A stretch of 35,150 bases of DNA from Pseudomonas fluorescens (GTDB taxonomy: Bacteria > Pseudomonadota > Gammaproteobacteria > Pseudomonadales > Pseudomonadaceae), in NCBI RefSeq assembly GCF_018614775.1, contig NZ_JAGGOF010000064.1:1-35150 (forward strand), in the 5' to 3' direction. Within the stretch, counting starts at the first letter, position 1. The number at the start of each line of letters is the position of its first letter. The notes beneath the pieces are model-generated. The model searched no databases. It was not told the origin of the DNA and saw nothing but the letters and a program-made list of their open reading frames with translations. Of this stretch, positions 15,099-23,767 are shown one piece after another. The translations under genes and the position numbers were made by a program.

Positions 15099-15414
15099 GA
15101 AACCGCTCCTGCCGGAAAAAGAGAGCGGTAATGGTACTGGCGCCAAGATGCTTGTACAAGCGAACTACCATTCCCCTTGGCGATGGTTTTCGCTACCCTT
15201 CAGGCTTTGATCGGTACCGATAAGCTCATACGCCGGTTTCCAGCCTCCGATTTCGTCGCCATAAGCCCCGATCCTGCGTTGTCCTAGCCCGTTCCTGGCA
15301 TTGCGGAACACGGCGCAACCCCGGACACCGGGCTTTTGAATCGTTCATTTCGCCAGGCTTGGCACCGTCCCGAGCGGCCCCGGCACCGACCGCTCATCGC
15401 TTTAGGAATGCTGC
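15099..15414. other. Divergent promoter region between dapA and gcvR
   Basis: The region has 316 bases with no gene. Two perfect 12-bp palindromes stand out: GCTTGTACAAGC (15150-15161) and ATCGGTACCGAT (15210-15221), about 50 and 110 bp before dapA. They may bind regulators. I could not assign a clear -10/-35 pair to either gene. Confidence 0.4.
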
Positions 15415-15975
15415 ATGTCCACCCCCACAGTCCGCGAACAATTCCTTGTTATCAGTGCCCTTGGCGCCAACCCCATGGAGCTGACTAACGTCCTGTGCCG
15501 CGCCAGCCATGAAAATCGCTGCGCCGTCGTGACCTCACGCCTGACCCGTCACGGCGAATGCAGCGCCCTGGTGCTCGAGATCTCCGGCAGCTGGGACGCC
15601 CTCGCTCGCCTGGAAGGCAGCCTGCCGGTGTTGGCGAAGAAGCACGCCTTCACCGTCAACGTGGTGCGCAGCGCCGCCCTGGAGAACCGTCCCCAGGCCC
15701 TGCCCTACGTGGCCTACGTCAGCTCGGCCTACCGCCCGGACATCATCAACGAGCTGTGCCAGTTCTTCATGGACCACCACGTCGAGCTGGAAAACCTGAC
15801 CTGCGATACCTATCAGGCTCCGCAGACCGGCGGCACCATGCTCAACGCCACGTTCACCGTGACACTGCCGGCCGGCACCCAGATCAGTTGGCTGCGCGAT
15901 CAGTTCCTGGACTTCGCCGACGCGATGAACCTGGACGCACTGATCGAACCGTGGCGCCCACAAAACCCAATGTAA
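15415..15975 (+). CDS. gcvR: Glycine cleavage system transcriptional repressor-like protein (two ACT domains)
   Basis: The protein has 186 residues. Two ACT domains are visible, about 8-85 (FLVISALGANPMELTNVLCR) and 95-175 (YVAYVSSAYRPDIINELCQF). In E. coli GcvR binds glycine and restrains the activator GcvA. The Pseudomonas protein is annotated by similarity, and its direct partner is not shown. AGGA is 8 nt before the ATG. The peroxiredoxin gene follows after 10 nt, so the two form a transcription unit. Confidence 0.85.
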   Translation: MSTPTVREQFLVISALGANPMELTNVLCRASHENRCAVVTSRLTRHGECSALVLEISGSWDALARLEGSLPVLAKKHAFTVNVVRSAALENRPQALPYVAYVSSAYRPDIINELCQFFMDHHVELENLTCDTYQAPQTGGTMLNATFTVTLPAGTQISWLRDQFLDFADAMNLDALIEPWRPQNPM

Positions 15976-15985
15976 GGAAGCGTTC

Positions 15986-16459
15986 ATGGCCGTTGCCATC
16001 GACCAGCCGGTTACCGATTTCCAGGCACCCGCCACCAGTGGGCAGACCGTCGGCCTCGCCGCCCTGAAAGGCAAGCAGGTGGTGATCTACTTCTATCCGA
16101 AGGACAGCACCCCGGGCTGCACCACTGAAGGCCAGGGTTTTCGTGACCAGTACGCGCAGTTCCAGGCCGCCAACACCGAAGTGTTCGGCGTGTCCCGGGA
16201 CAGCCTCAAGTCCCACGAGAACTTCAAGTGCAAGCAGGAATTTCCATTCGAGCTGATCAGTGACCAGGACGAGGCCGTCTGCCAGCTGTTCGACGTGATC
16301 AAGCTGAAGAAGCTCTATGGCAAGGAATACCTGGGCGTGGATCGCAGCACATTCCTGATCGACAAGGACGGTGTCCTGCGCCAGGAATGGCGTGGCGTGA
16401 AGGTGCCAGGACATGTGGATGCGGTATTGGCGGCGGCTCAGGCGCTCAACAAGGCCTGA
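15986..16459 (+). CDS. bcp: Thioredoxin-dependent peroxiredoxin (Bcp/PrxQ)
   Basis: The protein has 157 residues. The peroxidatic cysteine is Cys45 in YPKDSTPGCTTEG, within the universal PxxxT/SxxC motif. The resolving cysteine five residues later, found in E. coli Bcp, is absent (Gln50). Cys82 in HENFKCKQEFPF is placed 37 residues after Cys45, as in the subgroup with the resolving cysteine in helix 3. The enzyme reduces hydrogen peroxide and organic peroxides in the cytoplasm. It is co-oriented with gcvR. Confidence 0.95.
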   Translation: MAVAIDQPVTDFQAPATSGQTVGLAALKGKQVVIYFYPKDSTPGCTTEGQGFRDQYAQFQAANTEVFGVSRDSLKSHENFKCKQEFPFELISDQDEAVCQLFDVIKLKKLYGKEYLGVDRSTFLIDKDGVLRQEWRGVKVPGHVDAVLAAAQALNKA

Positions 16460-16485
16460 GGCTTTCCATTGTCAGTACTGGCGCT

Positions 16486-16550
16486 ATCGCGAGCAGGCTC
16501 GCTCCCACAGGGTTCAACGCAATCCTTGTGGGAGCGAGCCTGCTCGCGAT
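16486..16550. repeat. REP doublet in inverted orientation
   Basis: Two perfect 24-bp REP copies face each other (16486-16509 and 16527-16550) with 17 nt between. Transcribed from either side this would form a long hairpin between the convergent bcp and permease genes. It may limit read-through or stabilise mRNA ends. Confidence 0.9.
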
Positions 16551-16587
16551 GAGGCCATCCGCCTCACCGGATAAATCAGCTACTCAG

Positions 16588-17658
16588 CTACAACAACGGC
16601 GCCACCACCGGTTCCTTGCTCGGCCAGGCATCCAGCACCGCCTTGAACAGGGTCGCCAGCGGGATCGCAAAGAACACCCCCCAGAAGCCCCACAACCCGC
16701 CAAACAACAACACCGCGCAGATGATCGCCACCGGATGCAGGTTCACCGCCTCGGAGAACAGCAGCGGCACCAGCACGTTGCCGTCCAGCGTCTGGATGAT
16801 CCCGTAGACCGCCATCAGGTAGATGAACTGATCGCTCCAGCCCCACTGGAACAGCGCAATCAAGGCCACCGGCACGGTTACCACCACGGTGCCGACGTAA
16901 GGCACCACCACGGAAATGCCCACCAATAGCGCCAGCAACGCGGCGTAGTTGAGCCCCATGGTCACGAAACCGATGTAGGTGACCCCGCCACAGATGAAAA
17001 TCTCGATGACCTTGCCGCGAATGTAATTGGCGATCTGGCGATTCATCTCCTGGGCCACCCGGGTAATCAGCGCGCGTTCACGCGGCAGGTAACCCCGGAC
17101 CCAGCGCCCGATCATCTCCCGGTCCTTGAGGAAGAAAAACACCAGGATCGGCACCAGCACCAGGTAGATCATGATGTTGACCAGAAGCGGCAAGCTCGAC
17201 AGCGAAAACGTCAGCGCCCACTGGCCGAACTTGCCAATCTGCCCGCGTGCCACTTCGATGGTCTGCAGCACCTGTTCATCGGACACCAGGTGCGGATAGC
17301 GCTCGGGCAACAGCAAGAGCAGCGATTGCCATTTGGCGAGCATCCCTGGCAACTCATTGAAGAGTGTCACCAACTGGTGCCAGAGCAACGGCACGATCAC
17401 CACCATGAAGAGCACGAGCAGCCCCATGAACAAGGCAAACACCAGCCCGACCGCCACGGCCCCCGGCAGCCGCAGGCGCTCCAGCGTGGTGACCAGGCCT
17501 TGCATCAGGTACGCCAGCACCATTCCCGCCAATACCGGCGCCAGCATGCCGCCCAGGGTGAGCACGGCGGTAAACGCCAGGAACAGCAGCACAGCCAGGA
17601 CCACCGCCTCTTCATCGGAAAAGTAGCGTTGAATCCAGTCGCGTAACACTTTGAACAT
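16588..17658 (-). CDS. AI-2E family transporter (PerM/YhhT-like permease)
   Basis: The protein has 356 residues and about eight membrane segments: four near the N-terminus (about 18-95), then others from about 150. Conserved family features are the amphipathic stretch between segments 3 and 4 and the end region GGLWGFWGVFFAIPLATLFKAVLDAW. The family was named for autoinducer-2 export (TqsA), but many members have other or unknown substrates, so no substrate is assigned. It lies 30 nt downstream of the TusA-like gene. Confidence 0.88.
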   Translation of the reverse strand: MFKVLRDWIQRYFSDEEAVVLAVLLFLAFTAVLTLGGMLAPVLAGMVLAYLMQGLVTTLERLRLPGAVAVGLVFALFMGLLVLFMVVIVPLLWHQLVTLFNELPGMLAKWQSLLLLLPERYPHLVSDEQVLQTIEVARGQIGKFGQWALTFSLSSLPLLVNIMIYLVLVPILVFFFLKDREMIGRWVRGYLPRERALITRVAQEMNRQIANYIRGKVIEIFICGGVTYIGFVTMGLNYAALLALLVGISVVVPYVGTVVVTVPVALIALFQWGWSDQFIYLMAVYGIIQTLDGNVLVPLLFSEAVNLHPVAIICAVLLFGGLWGFWGVFFAIPLATLFKAVLDAWPSKEPVVAPLL

Positions 17659-17688
17659 TAAAAATCCTTAAGGCGGGCCATCGGTTTC

Positions 17689-17928
17689 TCAGGCTTTTTG
17701 CAGCCAATAACGATAAACACCGTTGTCGTCTTCTTCACGCAGCAGCGTATGACCGGCCAACCGGGCGAAGGTGCGAAAATCACGCTGGGAGCCCGCATCC
17801 GTGGCGGTGACCTTGAGCACGGCACCACTGGCCAGGCGATTGAGTTCCAACTTGGCTTTGAGCAACGGCAACGGACAGTTCAGGCCGCTGGCGTCCAGTT
17901 CGGCATCGTGGGCTACAGCATCGGTCAT
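17689..17928 (-). CDS. TusA-like sulfur carrier protein
   Basis: The protein has 79 residues. The family motif Cys-Pro-x-Pro is present at residues 18-21 (GLNCPLPLLKAK). The two-layer alpha/beta fold ends with the aromatic VYRYWLQKA. TusA proteins pass persulfide sulfur to tRNA thiolation or molybdenum cofactor pathways. The P. aeruginosa counterpart in this neighbourhood has been linked to molybdenum cofactor-dependent nitrate respiration, which I cite from general knowledge. It is divergent from the BepA-like gene. Confidence 0.88.
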   Translation of the reverse strand: MTDAVAHDAELDASGLNCPLPLLKAKLELNRLASGAVLKVTATDAGSQRDFRTFARLAGHTLLREEDDNGVYRYWLQKA

Positions 17929-18026
17929 CGGTTCACTCCGCAGCAGGTCGTCGGGCGGCCTAGAATATCTGGTCCCGGGCCTGGTGTCCGGCTACAGTAG
18001 GGTCTTTGTCGACTAAGGCTCCGTGC

Positions 18027-19460
18027 ATGACATTTCTGCGCCCCACCCTGCTGACGCTCGCTTGCCTGCTTGCCTCACCGGGCTTCGCCGACGACCTGCC
18101 GTCACTTGGCGATGCCAGTTCTGCCATTGTCTCGCCGGAGCAGGAGCACCAGCTCGGGCGCGCCTGGCTGGCGCTGCTGCGCAGCCAGGTTTCACAGCTC
18201 AACGATCCACAACTCAAGGACTACGTTGAAACCAGTGTCTACAAGCTGGTGGAAACCAGCCAGGTCAATGACCGGCGCCTGGAGTTCATCCTGATCAACA
18301 GTCCGCAGCTCAACGCCTTTGCCGCACCTGGCGGCATCGTCGGGGTCAACGGCGGCCTGTTCCTCAATGCCCAGACGGAAGGCGAATACGCCTCGGTCAT
18401 GGCCCACGAACTGGCGCATTTGTCGCAACGTCACTTCGCCCGTGGCGTCGAGGCCCAGCAGCGCATGCAGGTGCCGATGATGGCCGCGCTGCTGACCGGC
18501 ATCGTGATTGCCGCCGCCGGTGGCGGTGACGCCGGCATCGCGGCCATTGCCGGGACCCAGGCGGCCGCCATCCAGGAACAGCGGCGCTTCTCTCGCCAGA
18601 ACGAGCAGGAAGCCGACCGTATCGGCATCCTCAACCTGGAGAAGGCTGGTTATGATCCACGGTCCATGCCGACGATGTTCGAGCGCCTGATGCGCCAGTA
18701 CCGTTTCGACGCGCGGCCACCGGAATTCCTGCTGACTCACCCGGTCACCGAATCCCGGATTGCCGACACCCGCAACCGCGCCGAACAGGCCAAGCCGGGC
18801 GGCATCGAGGACAGTGTGCGCTATCAACTGATCCGCGCACGGGTCCAACTGACCTATGAAGAAACCCCGGGCTTGGGCGCCAAGCGCTTCCGGGCGCAAC
18901 TGGATGAGAACCCGAGCAACGACGTGGCGCGCTACGGCCTGGCGATCGCGCAAATCAAGGGCGGCCAGCTTAACGAGGCCCGGGAGAACCTCAAGCCGCT
19001 GCTGGGCAAATCACCCAACGAGATCATCTACAACCTGGCCCAGGTGGATCTGGATATCACCAGCAACAAGCTGCCCGACGCTCAATCGCGCGTTGACCGG
19101 ATGTTGGCGCAATACCCGGGCAACTATCCCCTCAACCAGGTACGCGTCGACTTGCTGCTCAAGCAGAATCGCCCCGCCGACGCCGAGAAGGCCCTTGAGA
19201 ACCTGCTCAAGACTCGCCCGGACGATCCGGACGTCTGGTACATGGTGGCCGAGACCCGTGGGCTGTCGGGCAATATCATCGGCTTGCATCAGGCGCGCGC
19301 CGAGTATTTCGCGCTGGTCGGCGATTACCGCCAGGCCATCCAGCAATTGGACTTCGCCAAACGGCGCGCCGGTACCAACTTCCCGCTGTCGTCACGCATC
19401 GATGCCCGGCAGCGCGAACTCATGGAACAGGAGCGCATGGTCAAGGACATGATGGGGTGA
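18027..19460 (+). CDS. bepA: BepA-like periplasmic M48 metalloprotease with TPR repeats
   Basis: The protein has 477 residues. A signal peptide (MTFLRPTLLTLACLLASPGFA) is followed by the M48 domain with zinc motif HELAH (His127, Glu128, His131) and third ligand Glu195 in QEADRIG. TPR-like helices follow from about 260 to the end. BepA degrades or assists stalled outer-membrane proteins, chiefly LptD, and works alongside the BAM complex. A TTG at 18006 would extend the protein by 7 residues. The ATG at 18027 gives a proper signal peptide. Confidence 0.9.
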   Translation: MTFLRPTLLTLACLLASPGFADDLPSLGDASSAIVSPEQEHQLGRAWLALLRSQVSQLNDPQLKDYVETSVYKLVETSQVNDRRLEFILINSPQLNAFAAPGGIVGVNGGLFLNAQTEGEYASVMAHELAHLSQRHFARGVEAQQRMQVPMMAALLTGIVIAAAGGGDAGIAAIAGTQAAAIQEQRRFSRQNEQEADRIGILNLEKAGYDPRSMPTMFERLMRQYRFDARPPEFLLTHPVTESRIADTRNRAEQAKPGGIEDSVRYQLIRARVQLTYEETPGLGAKRFRAQLDENPSNDVARYGLAIAQIKGGQLNEARENLKPLLGKSPNEIIYNLAQVDLDITSNKLPDAQSRVDRMLAQYPGNYPLNQVRVDLLLKQNRPADAEKALENLLKTRPDDPDVWYMVAETRGLSGNIIGLHQARAEYFALVGDYRQAIQQLDFAKRRAGTNFPLSSRIDARQRELMEQERMVKDMMG

Positions 19461-19499
19461 TGGGGAACAGTGAATTCGCGGCTTGGCACCGAGCCCCTT

Positions 19500-19591
19500 G
19501 TGGGAGCGAGCCTGCTCGCGATAGCGGTGAGTCAGTCACCATTTTTGCTAGCTGATCTGCCGCTATCGCGAGCAGGCTCGCTCCCACAGGA
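19500..19591. repeat. REP doublet between bepA and mucD
   Basis: Two inverted REP copies (about 19500-19525 and 19563-19591) flank a spacer of about 37 nt. They lie between convergent genes, just before a bidirectional terminator. Confidence 0.9.
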
Positions 19592-19645
19592 GGATTAGGG
19601 GCTCGTCAATTTGTCGGTAGTGGTCACCGCCATTCGCCACGCATA

Positions 19646-19675
19646 AAAAAACCGCCTCTCTCGAGGCGGTTTTTT
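19646..19675. terminator. Bidirectional intrinsic terminator (bepA / algU-mucD operon)
   Basis: The stem ACCGCCTC/GAGGCGGT with loop TCTC is flanked by A residues on the left and T residues on the right (extended A-T pairing 19646-19651 with 19670-19675). It can end transcription from both converging genes. It is 17 nt from the mucD stop. Confidence 0.92.
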
Positions 19676-19692
19676 ATTGCAGCGCCAGCCGG

Positions 19693-21123
19693 TTATTCAG
19701 CCAGCTTGAAGGTGATGAAGCTCGCACGGCCCTGACGCAGAACCCGCATCGAGACCGAACGATTTTTCGGCAGTGCCTTGGCAATATCGGTGAACTCCTT
19801 CGCGGAGCCGATGGCCTGGTTGTTCAGGTGGGTGATGATGTCACCCGGTTGCAGGCCGATGAGGGCAGCAGGACCGTCCTGCACTTCCTTGATCACCACG
19901 CCGCCTTGAAGATCCAGGGCCTTCTTCTGCTCATCGGTCAACTCGGCCACGGCCACGCCCAGGCGGTTGCTGCTGCGCTCGGCCCCGGACTTGGCAAGCG
20001 AATCCAGCTCCTTGCCCTCTTCGGGAATGGCGCCAACGGTCAACTCGACATTCTTGCGCTTGCCTTCACGAATCACTTCCAGATTGGCCTTCGCGCCGGC
20101 CTTGAGCGCGCCAACCAGATGGGGCAGGTCGGCAGACATGATGATCGGCTGACCATTCATGCTCAGAATCACGTCGCCTACTTGCAGGCCACCCTTGGCA
20201 GCCGGACCACCTTCCTGGATCTGCGCCACCAGCGCACCGGCCGGCTTATCCAGCCCGAACGACTCGGCGAGGTCCTTGTTGACTTCCTGGATGACCACGC
20301 CCAACCAGCCGCGGCTGACCTTGCCTTCGCTTTTCAACTGGCTGGACACGTCCATGGCCACGTCGATCGGAATGGCGAAGGACACGCCCATGAAGCCGCC
20401 CGAACGGGTGTAGATCTGGGAGTTGATCCCCACCACTTCACCTGCCAGGTTGAACAGCGGGCCGCCGGAGTTGCCCGGGTTGATCGGCACGTCGGTCTGG
20501 ATGAACGGCACGTAGTTTTCGTTCGGCAGGCTGCGACCGATGGCACTGACAATACCTTGGGTCACAGTATGGTCGAAGCCAAACGGCGAACCGATGGCAA
20601 CGACCCACTGGCCGGCCTTCAGGTCCTGGGATTTGCCCAGCTTGAGCACAGGCAGGTCCTTGCCGTCGATTTTCAGCAGCGCCACGTCGGAGCGTGGATC
20701 GGTACCGACCAGCTTGGCCTTGAGTTCACTGCGATCGGCCAGACGCACCAGAATCTCGTCAGCGTCAGCGATCACATGGTTGTTGGTCAGGATGTAGCCG
20801 TCAGGCGAGATAATGAAACCCGAGCCCAGGGATTGCGCTTCACGCTGGCGACCGCCACCCGGCGAACGCGGTTGCTGCGGCATCCCCCGCTCAAAGAACT
20901 CGCGCAGCATCGGCGGCAAGCCTTCGAGGTCCGGCATCTGCTGATCCGATACACGGCGATCCGGCAGCTTCTGGGTCGTACTGATGTTCACCACCGCGGG
21001 CGACGCCTGCTCGACCAGCTGCGTAAAGTCAGGCAGTTCCGCCGCCCCGGCAGGAACGGCCTGGCCGAGCACCAGCACGGTGGCAAAGATGGACAAATAG
21101 GTTTTCAAGCGTGGTATCGACAT
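19693..21123 (-). CDS. mucD: DegP-like periplasmic serine protease MucD
   Basis: The protein has 476 residues. The signal peptide ends near AGA-AELPD (about residue 28). The trypsin-like domain has catalytic His116 (LTNNHVIADA), Asp146 (PRSDVALLKI) and Ser219 (NPGNSGGPLF). Two PDZ domains follow (about 270-365 and 385-470). It degrades misfolded periplasmic proteins and dampens AlgU activation. It is the last gene of the algU operon. mucB ends 230 nt upstream, and no mucC gene is between them. Confidence 0.96.
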   Translation of the reverse strand: MSIPRLKTYLSIFATVLVLGQAVPAGAAELPDFTQLVEQASPAVVNISTTQKLPDRRVSDQQMPDLEGLPPMLREFFERGMPQQPRSPGGGRQREAQSLGSGFIISPDGYILTNNHVIADADEILVRLADRSELKAKLVGTDPRSDVALLKIDGKDLPVLKLGKSQDLKAGQWVVAIGSPFGFDHTVTQGIVSAIGRSLPNENYVPFIQTDVPINPGNSGGPLFNLAGEVVGINSQIYTRSGGFMGVSFAIPIDVAMDVSSQLKSEGKVSRGWLGVVIQEVNKDLAESFGLDKPAGALVAQIQEGGPAAKGGLQVGDVILSMNGQPIIMSADLPHLVGALKAGAKANLEVIREGKRKNVELTVGAIPEEGKELDSLAKSGAERSSNRLGVAVAELTDEQKKALDLQGGVVIKEVQDGPAALIGLQPGDIITHLNNQAIGSAKEFTDIAKALPKNRSVSMRVLRQGRASFITFKLAE

Positions 21124-21353
21124 ACGGCTCCCGTTACGACGAGCAGGGTTAAGCGATATGGAGCAAGAAATACCAGGGAATGACGCGCCGGTATTTTTGT
21201 TCCGGGAACAGACAAGGCCAGGGCCGAGTGGCTCTGACCTATAGAAAAAAAACCGTGTTTTTGCAAATGAAAATGCTGACAGGAAGTTTCGGCATTTCGA
21301 TCAAGCCTTGGCGCCATCAGCCCTCTGCGCAATCGAATCACCCCAGCGATACG

Positions 21354-22301
21354 CTACTGGGGCGCCACGACATCGGAACGCATGGACAGCGCGATCCTTT
21401 CCGCCGTACCGATGGGAATCTCACCCACCACCGTGACCATCATTTCGCCCTGAGGCGTAGTGAGCCTACGGGAGACGGCAGCCGTCGGGCCGAGCTGAGT
21501 CCGGGTATCAGTGGCGTTCGCGCCGTTCAACGGTTCAACGAATACCGAGACGCGAGCCAGGCCGTCATCGTACATCAGACTGTTGACCTGAATCCGGGTG
21601 TCCGGGTCCTTGCGCGCAGCGCTGCTGGTCAGTTCGAAGCCGGGCGGAAGCCAGTCCGAGTGCCAGGTGGTTTTCATCGCTGCGGCCCGGTCGGGATCCT
21701 GCGCGACATCCTTGCAATCGGCGCTGGCTTGCAGATCGGCGTCTGTTGGGACGGCAACGTTCAAACGGGTGAACTGAAACCGCTCAAGCAACTGCCCTTT
21801 GTCGTTGAGCAACAACGACTTGAGCGGCAAGCCGGTTTCTTTGTCCACATGCAGTTCGAAGCCATAACGGTGCTGGTCCTTGGGCGTCAACGCCACAATG
21901 ACCGCTTGGCGTCCAGCGACGCGCGACTTGCCAACGACGACAAGGTCGTACCAATTCTTGAGTTTTTGCGGATCGAGCGTTCGTGTGGTGCTGTCAGGCG
22001 TATTGCCCAGCCCCGCGACCAAGGAGCCGCTGACGCATTGAGTGCGTCCATCAATGCGCAGGACTTCCTGTGCCGAACCGTCAAGCTGGAGTAACCGCTC
22101 GCGGACTTTGCCATCTTGGACGCGATGCCAGATGTTGTGGGTAGAAAAACTACCGCTGCGCTCGTAAACGAAAGTACCCTGGAAGCTTTGCTGTCGCTCG
22201 GCCTGGCCCAGGCGGTTCAACCAGTCCTGAGCCTCATCGGCATAGGCTGGAATCGCACACCAGCCACCCAGCAAAAGCGCGAATAAAGGTATGGCGCGCA
22301 A
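21354..22301 (-). CDS. mucB: Periplasmic sigma-E regulator MucB (RseB-like)
   Basis: The protein has 315 residues. The signal peptide MRAIPLFALLLGGWCAIPAYA is followed by the large lolA-like domain (QQSFQGTFVYERSGSFSTHN) and a smaller C-terminal domain from about 210. MucB binds the periplasmic part of MucA and shields it from AlgW cleavage. Lipopolysaccharide and stress relieve this. It begins 12 nt after mucA. Confidence 0.95.
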   Translation of the reverse strand: MRAIPLFALLLGGWCAIPAYADEAQDWLNRLGQAERQQSFQGTFVYERSGSFSTHNIWHRVQDGKVRERLLQLDGSAQEVLRIDGRTQCVSGSLVAGLGNTPDSTTRTLDPQKLKNWYDLVVVGKSRVAGRQAVIVALTPKDQHRYGFELHVDKETGLPLKSLLLNDKGQLLERFQFTRLNVAVPTDADLQASADCKDVAQDPDRAAAMKTTWHSDWLPPGFELTSSAARKDPDTRIQVNSLMYDDGLARVSVFVEPLNGANATDTRTQLGPTAAVSRRLTTPQGEMMVTVVGEIPIGTAERIALSMRSDVVAPQ

Positions 22302-22313
22302 TGGTCGTCCTTT

Positions 22314-22901
22314 TTAACGGTTTTCCAGACTGGCTGCACGGGCATAAGGCAGCGCACTTTCAGTACCTTTCAGGGCAGCCTGTTGGGCATGCTGGCGCAG
22401 GTAGTTGGGCAGACGCTGATCATGCCAGCCTGGCTGGCCTTGCAGCACACCGTTGGCCATTGGGCCTGCGGTTTCCGAACCTTCGCTGTAACCGGCCAGT
22501 ACCGCTGGGCCCTTGACCTGTGGGGTGGCCAGGCCAGGCTGGTTGGACTGCTGCGCCATTTGCACGCCGGCAATCTCATCCTGGTTGTACAGGCGTACGC
22601 CGGCCAGTACGGCTACAGTGACCGAAGCGGCAACTGCCAGGCGACCCAGGCTGCGCCATGGTCCGCGGGAAGCTTTTGCCGGTACGGTTTCGTCAGCCAA
22701 TGCAGCAGAAACAGCCGCAGCGATGTCCAGGCGCGGAAGCAGCAGATCCTTGTGCATGACAGCCCGGGCAATCTGGTACCGAGCCCAGGTCTCACGGGTT
22801 TCAACATCGTCGAAGGCATTCAATACCCGACGCAATTCCAGTTCGTCCGCTTCGTTATCCATCACTGCGGACAGCGATTCCTGCAGGGCTTCACGACTCA
22901 T
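22314..22901 (-). CDS. mucA: Anti-sigma factor MucA
   Basis: The protein has 195 residues. The N-terminal part (1-78), starting MSREALQESLSAVMDNEAD, binds AlgU. One membrane segment spans about 86-103 (LGRLAVAASVTVAVLAGV). The periplasmic tail binds MucB and carries the AlgW cleavage region. The reading frame is intact, so there is no sign of the truncations that cause mucoidy in clinical P. aeruginosa. The frame extends upstream into algU, and I chose the ATG at 22901 by homology and spacing. Confidence 0.95.
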   Translation of the reverse strand: MSREALQESLSAVMDNEADELELRRVLNAFDDVETRETWARYQIARAVMHKDLLLPRLDIAAAVSAALADETVPAKASRGPWRSLGRLAVAASVTVAVLAGVRLYNQDEIAGVQMAQQSNQPGLATPQVKGPAVLAGYSEGSETAGPMANGVLQGQPGWHDQRLPNYLRQHAQQAALKGTESALPYARAASLENR

Positions 22902-22932
22902 GGCGTTTCTCTCTTGGCTATCGCCGCTGTCT

Positions 22933-23514
22933 CTAGTTTTCCTGCAACAACGGCTGCAGGGCTTTATCAATGGCCTCCCGAGCGCGGAAGATTCGGGAGC
23001 GCACGGTACCCACCGGACATTGCATGACGCTCGCAATGTCTTCGTAACTCAGACCGTCGAACTCACGTAAAGTTAGAGCCGTACGCAAATCTTCAGGCAG
23101 TTGCTGGATAGTTCGATGGACAGTGCCTTCGATCTCATCCCGCAGCAAAGCGCGTTCCGGTGATTCGAGGTCCTTGAGGCCGTGATCGCCGTCGTAGAAC
23201 TCCGCATCTTCGGAACTCACATCGCTATCCGGCGGCCGGCGGCCGCGTGAAACCAGATAGTTCTTCGCCGTGTTGATGGCGATGCGGTAAAGCCACGTGT
23301 AAAACGCGCTGTCCCCGCGAAAATTTCCCAGTGCCCGATAGGCCTTGATGAAGGCTTCCTGAGCAACATCCTGCGCTTCATGGGTGTCGTGCACAAACCG
23401 CACGATCAACCCGAGAATTTTGTGCTGATATTTCAGCACGAGCAGATCGAAAGCTCGCTTGTCGCCGCGTTGAACGCGCTCGACCAGCTGCTGATCCTCT
23501 TCCTGGGTTAGCAT
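22933..23514 (-). CDS. algU: RNA polymerase sigma factor AlgU (RpoE/sigma-22)
   Basis: The protein has 193 residues, an ECF sigma factor. Region 2 holds LVLKYQHKILGLIVRFV and DVAQEAFIKAYRALGNFRG with the -10 recognition part FYTWLYRIAINTAKNYL. Region 4 holds LPEDLRTALTLREFDGLSYEDI and the helix-turn-helix GTVRSRIFRAREAIDKAL. It controls envelope stress and alginate genes. The frame is open much farther upstream, but the ATG at 23514 (MLTQEEDQQLVERV) is the known start. Confidence 0.97.
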   Translation of the reverse strand: MLTQEEDQQLVERVQRGDKRAFDLLVLKYQHKILGLIVRFVHDTHEAQDVAQEAFIKAYRALGNFRGDSAFYTWLYRIAINTAKNYLVSRGRRPPDSDVSSEDAEFYDGDHGLKDLESPERALLRDEIEGTVHRTIQQLPEDLRTALTLREFDGLSYEDIASVMQCPVGTVRSRIFRAREAIDKALQPLLQEN

Positions 23515-23573
23515 GAACACTCCTCGATAAGCTCGAAGGAGGCTTGCATTACTAATTGACCGGGCTTGCAAAC

Positions 23574-23600
23574 ATAGACTCGGGCTTTTCGCAAAAGTTC
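23574..23600 (-). promoter_or_regulatory. AlgU-dependent promoter of algU (proximal)
   Basis: On the minus strand GAACTT (23600-23595) and TCTAT (23578-23574) are separated by 16 bp. This fits the AlgU/sigma-E consensus GAACTT-N16/17-TCtga. It lies 60 nt before the algU start and implies autoregulation. Confidence 0.75.
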
Positions 23601-23767
23601 TCCCCCTTTCAAGCAAGTTTCCGGCGCGCTCTGATCTCGGCACGCACGAAAAACGCAGCACGAGATGCCCCGGCTGCGCGAATAATCTGTCGCCGGGCCT
23701 GTCGGCAAAGACTCCAATTGAAATCCTGCACCCACCCGACGCTGCTCCCTTTTGCAGACAACCGTCT

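Noticed and set aside
16486..16550. Repeated palindromes as a CRISPR array
   Set aside because: The copies are inverted, not direct, occur mostly in ones or twos with no regular spacers, and match the Pseudomonas REP consensus. No cas genes are present.
21180..22094. 304-codon plus-strand frame opposite mucB and the mucB-mucD spacer, considered as a mucC-like gene
   Set aside because: It is on the opposite strand, lacks membrane segments, and overlaps mucB.
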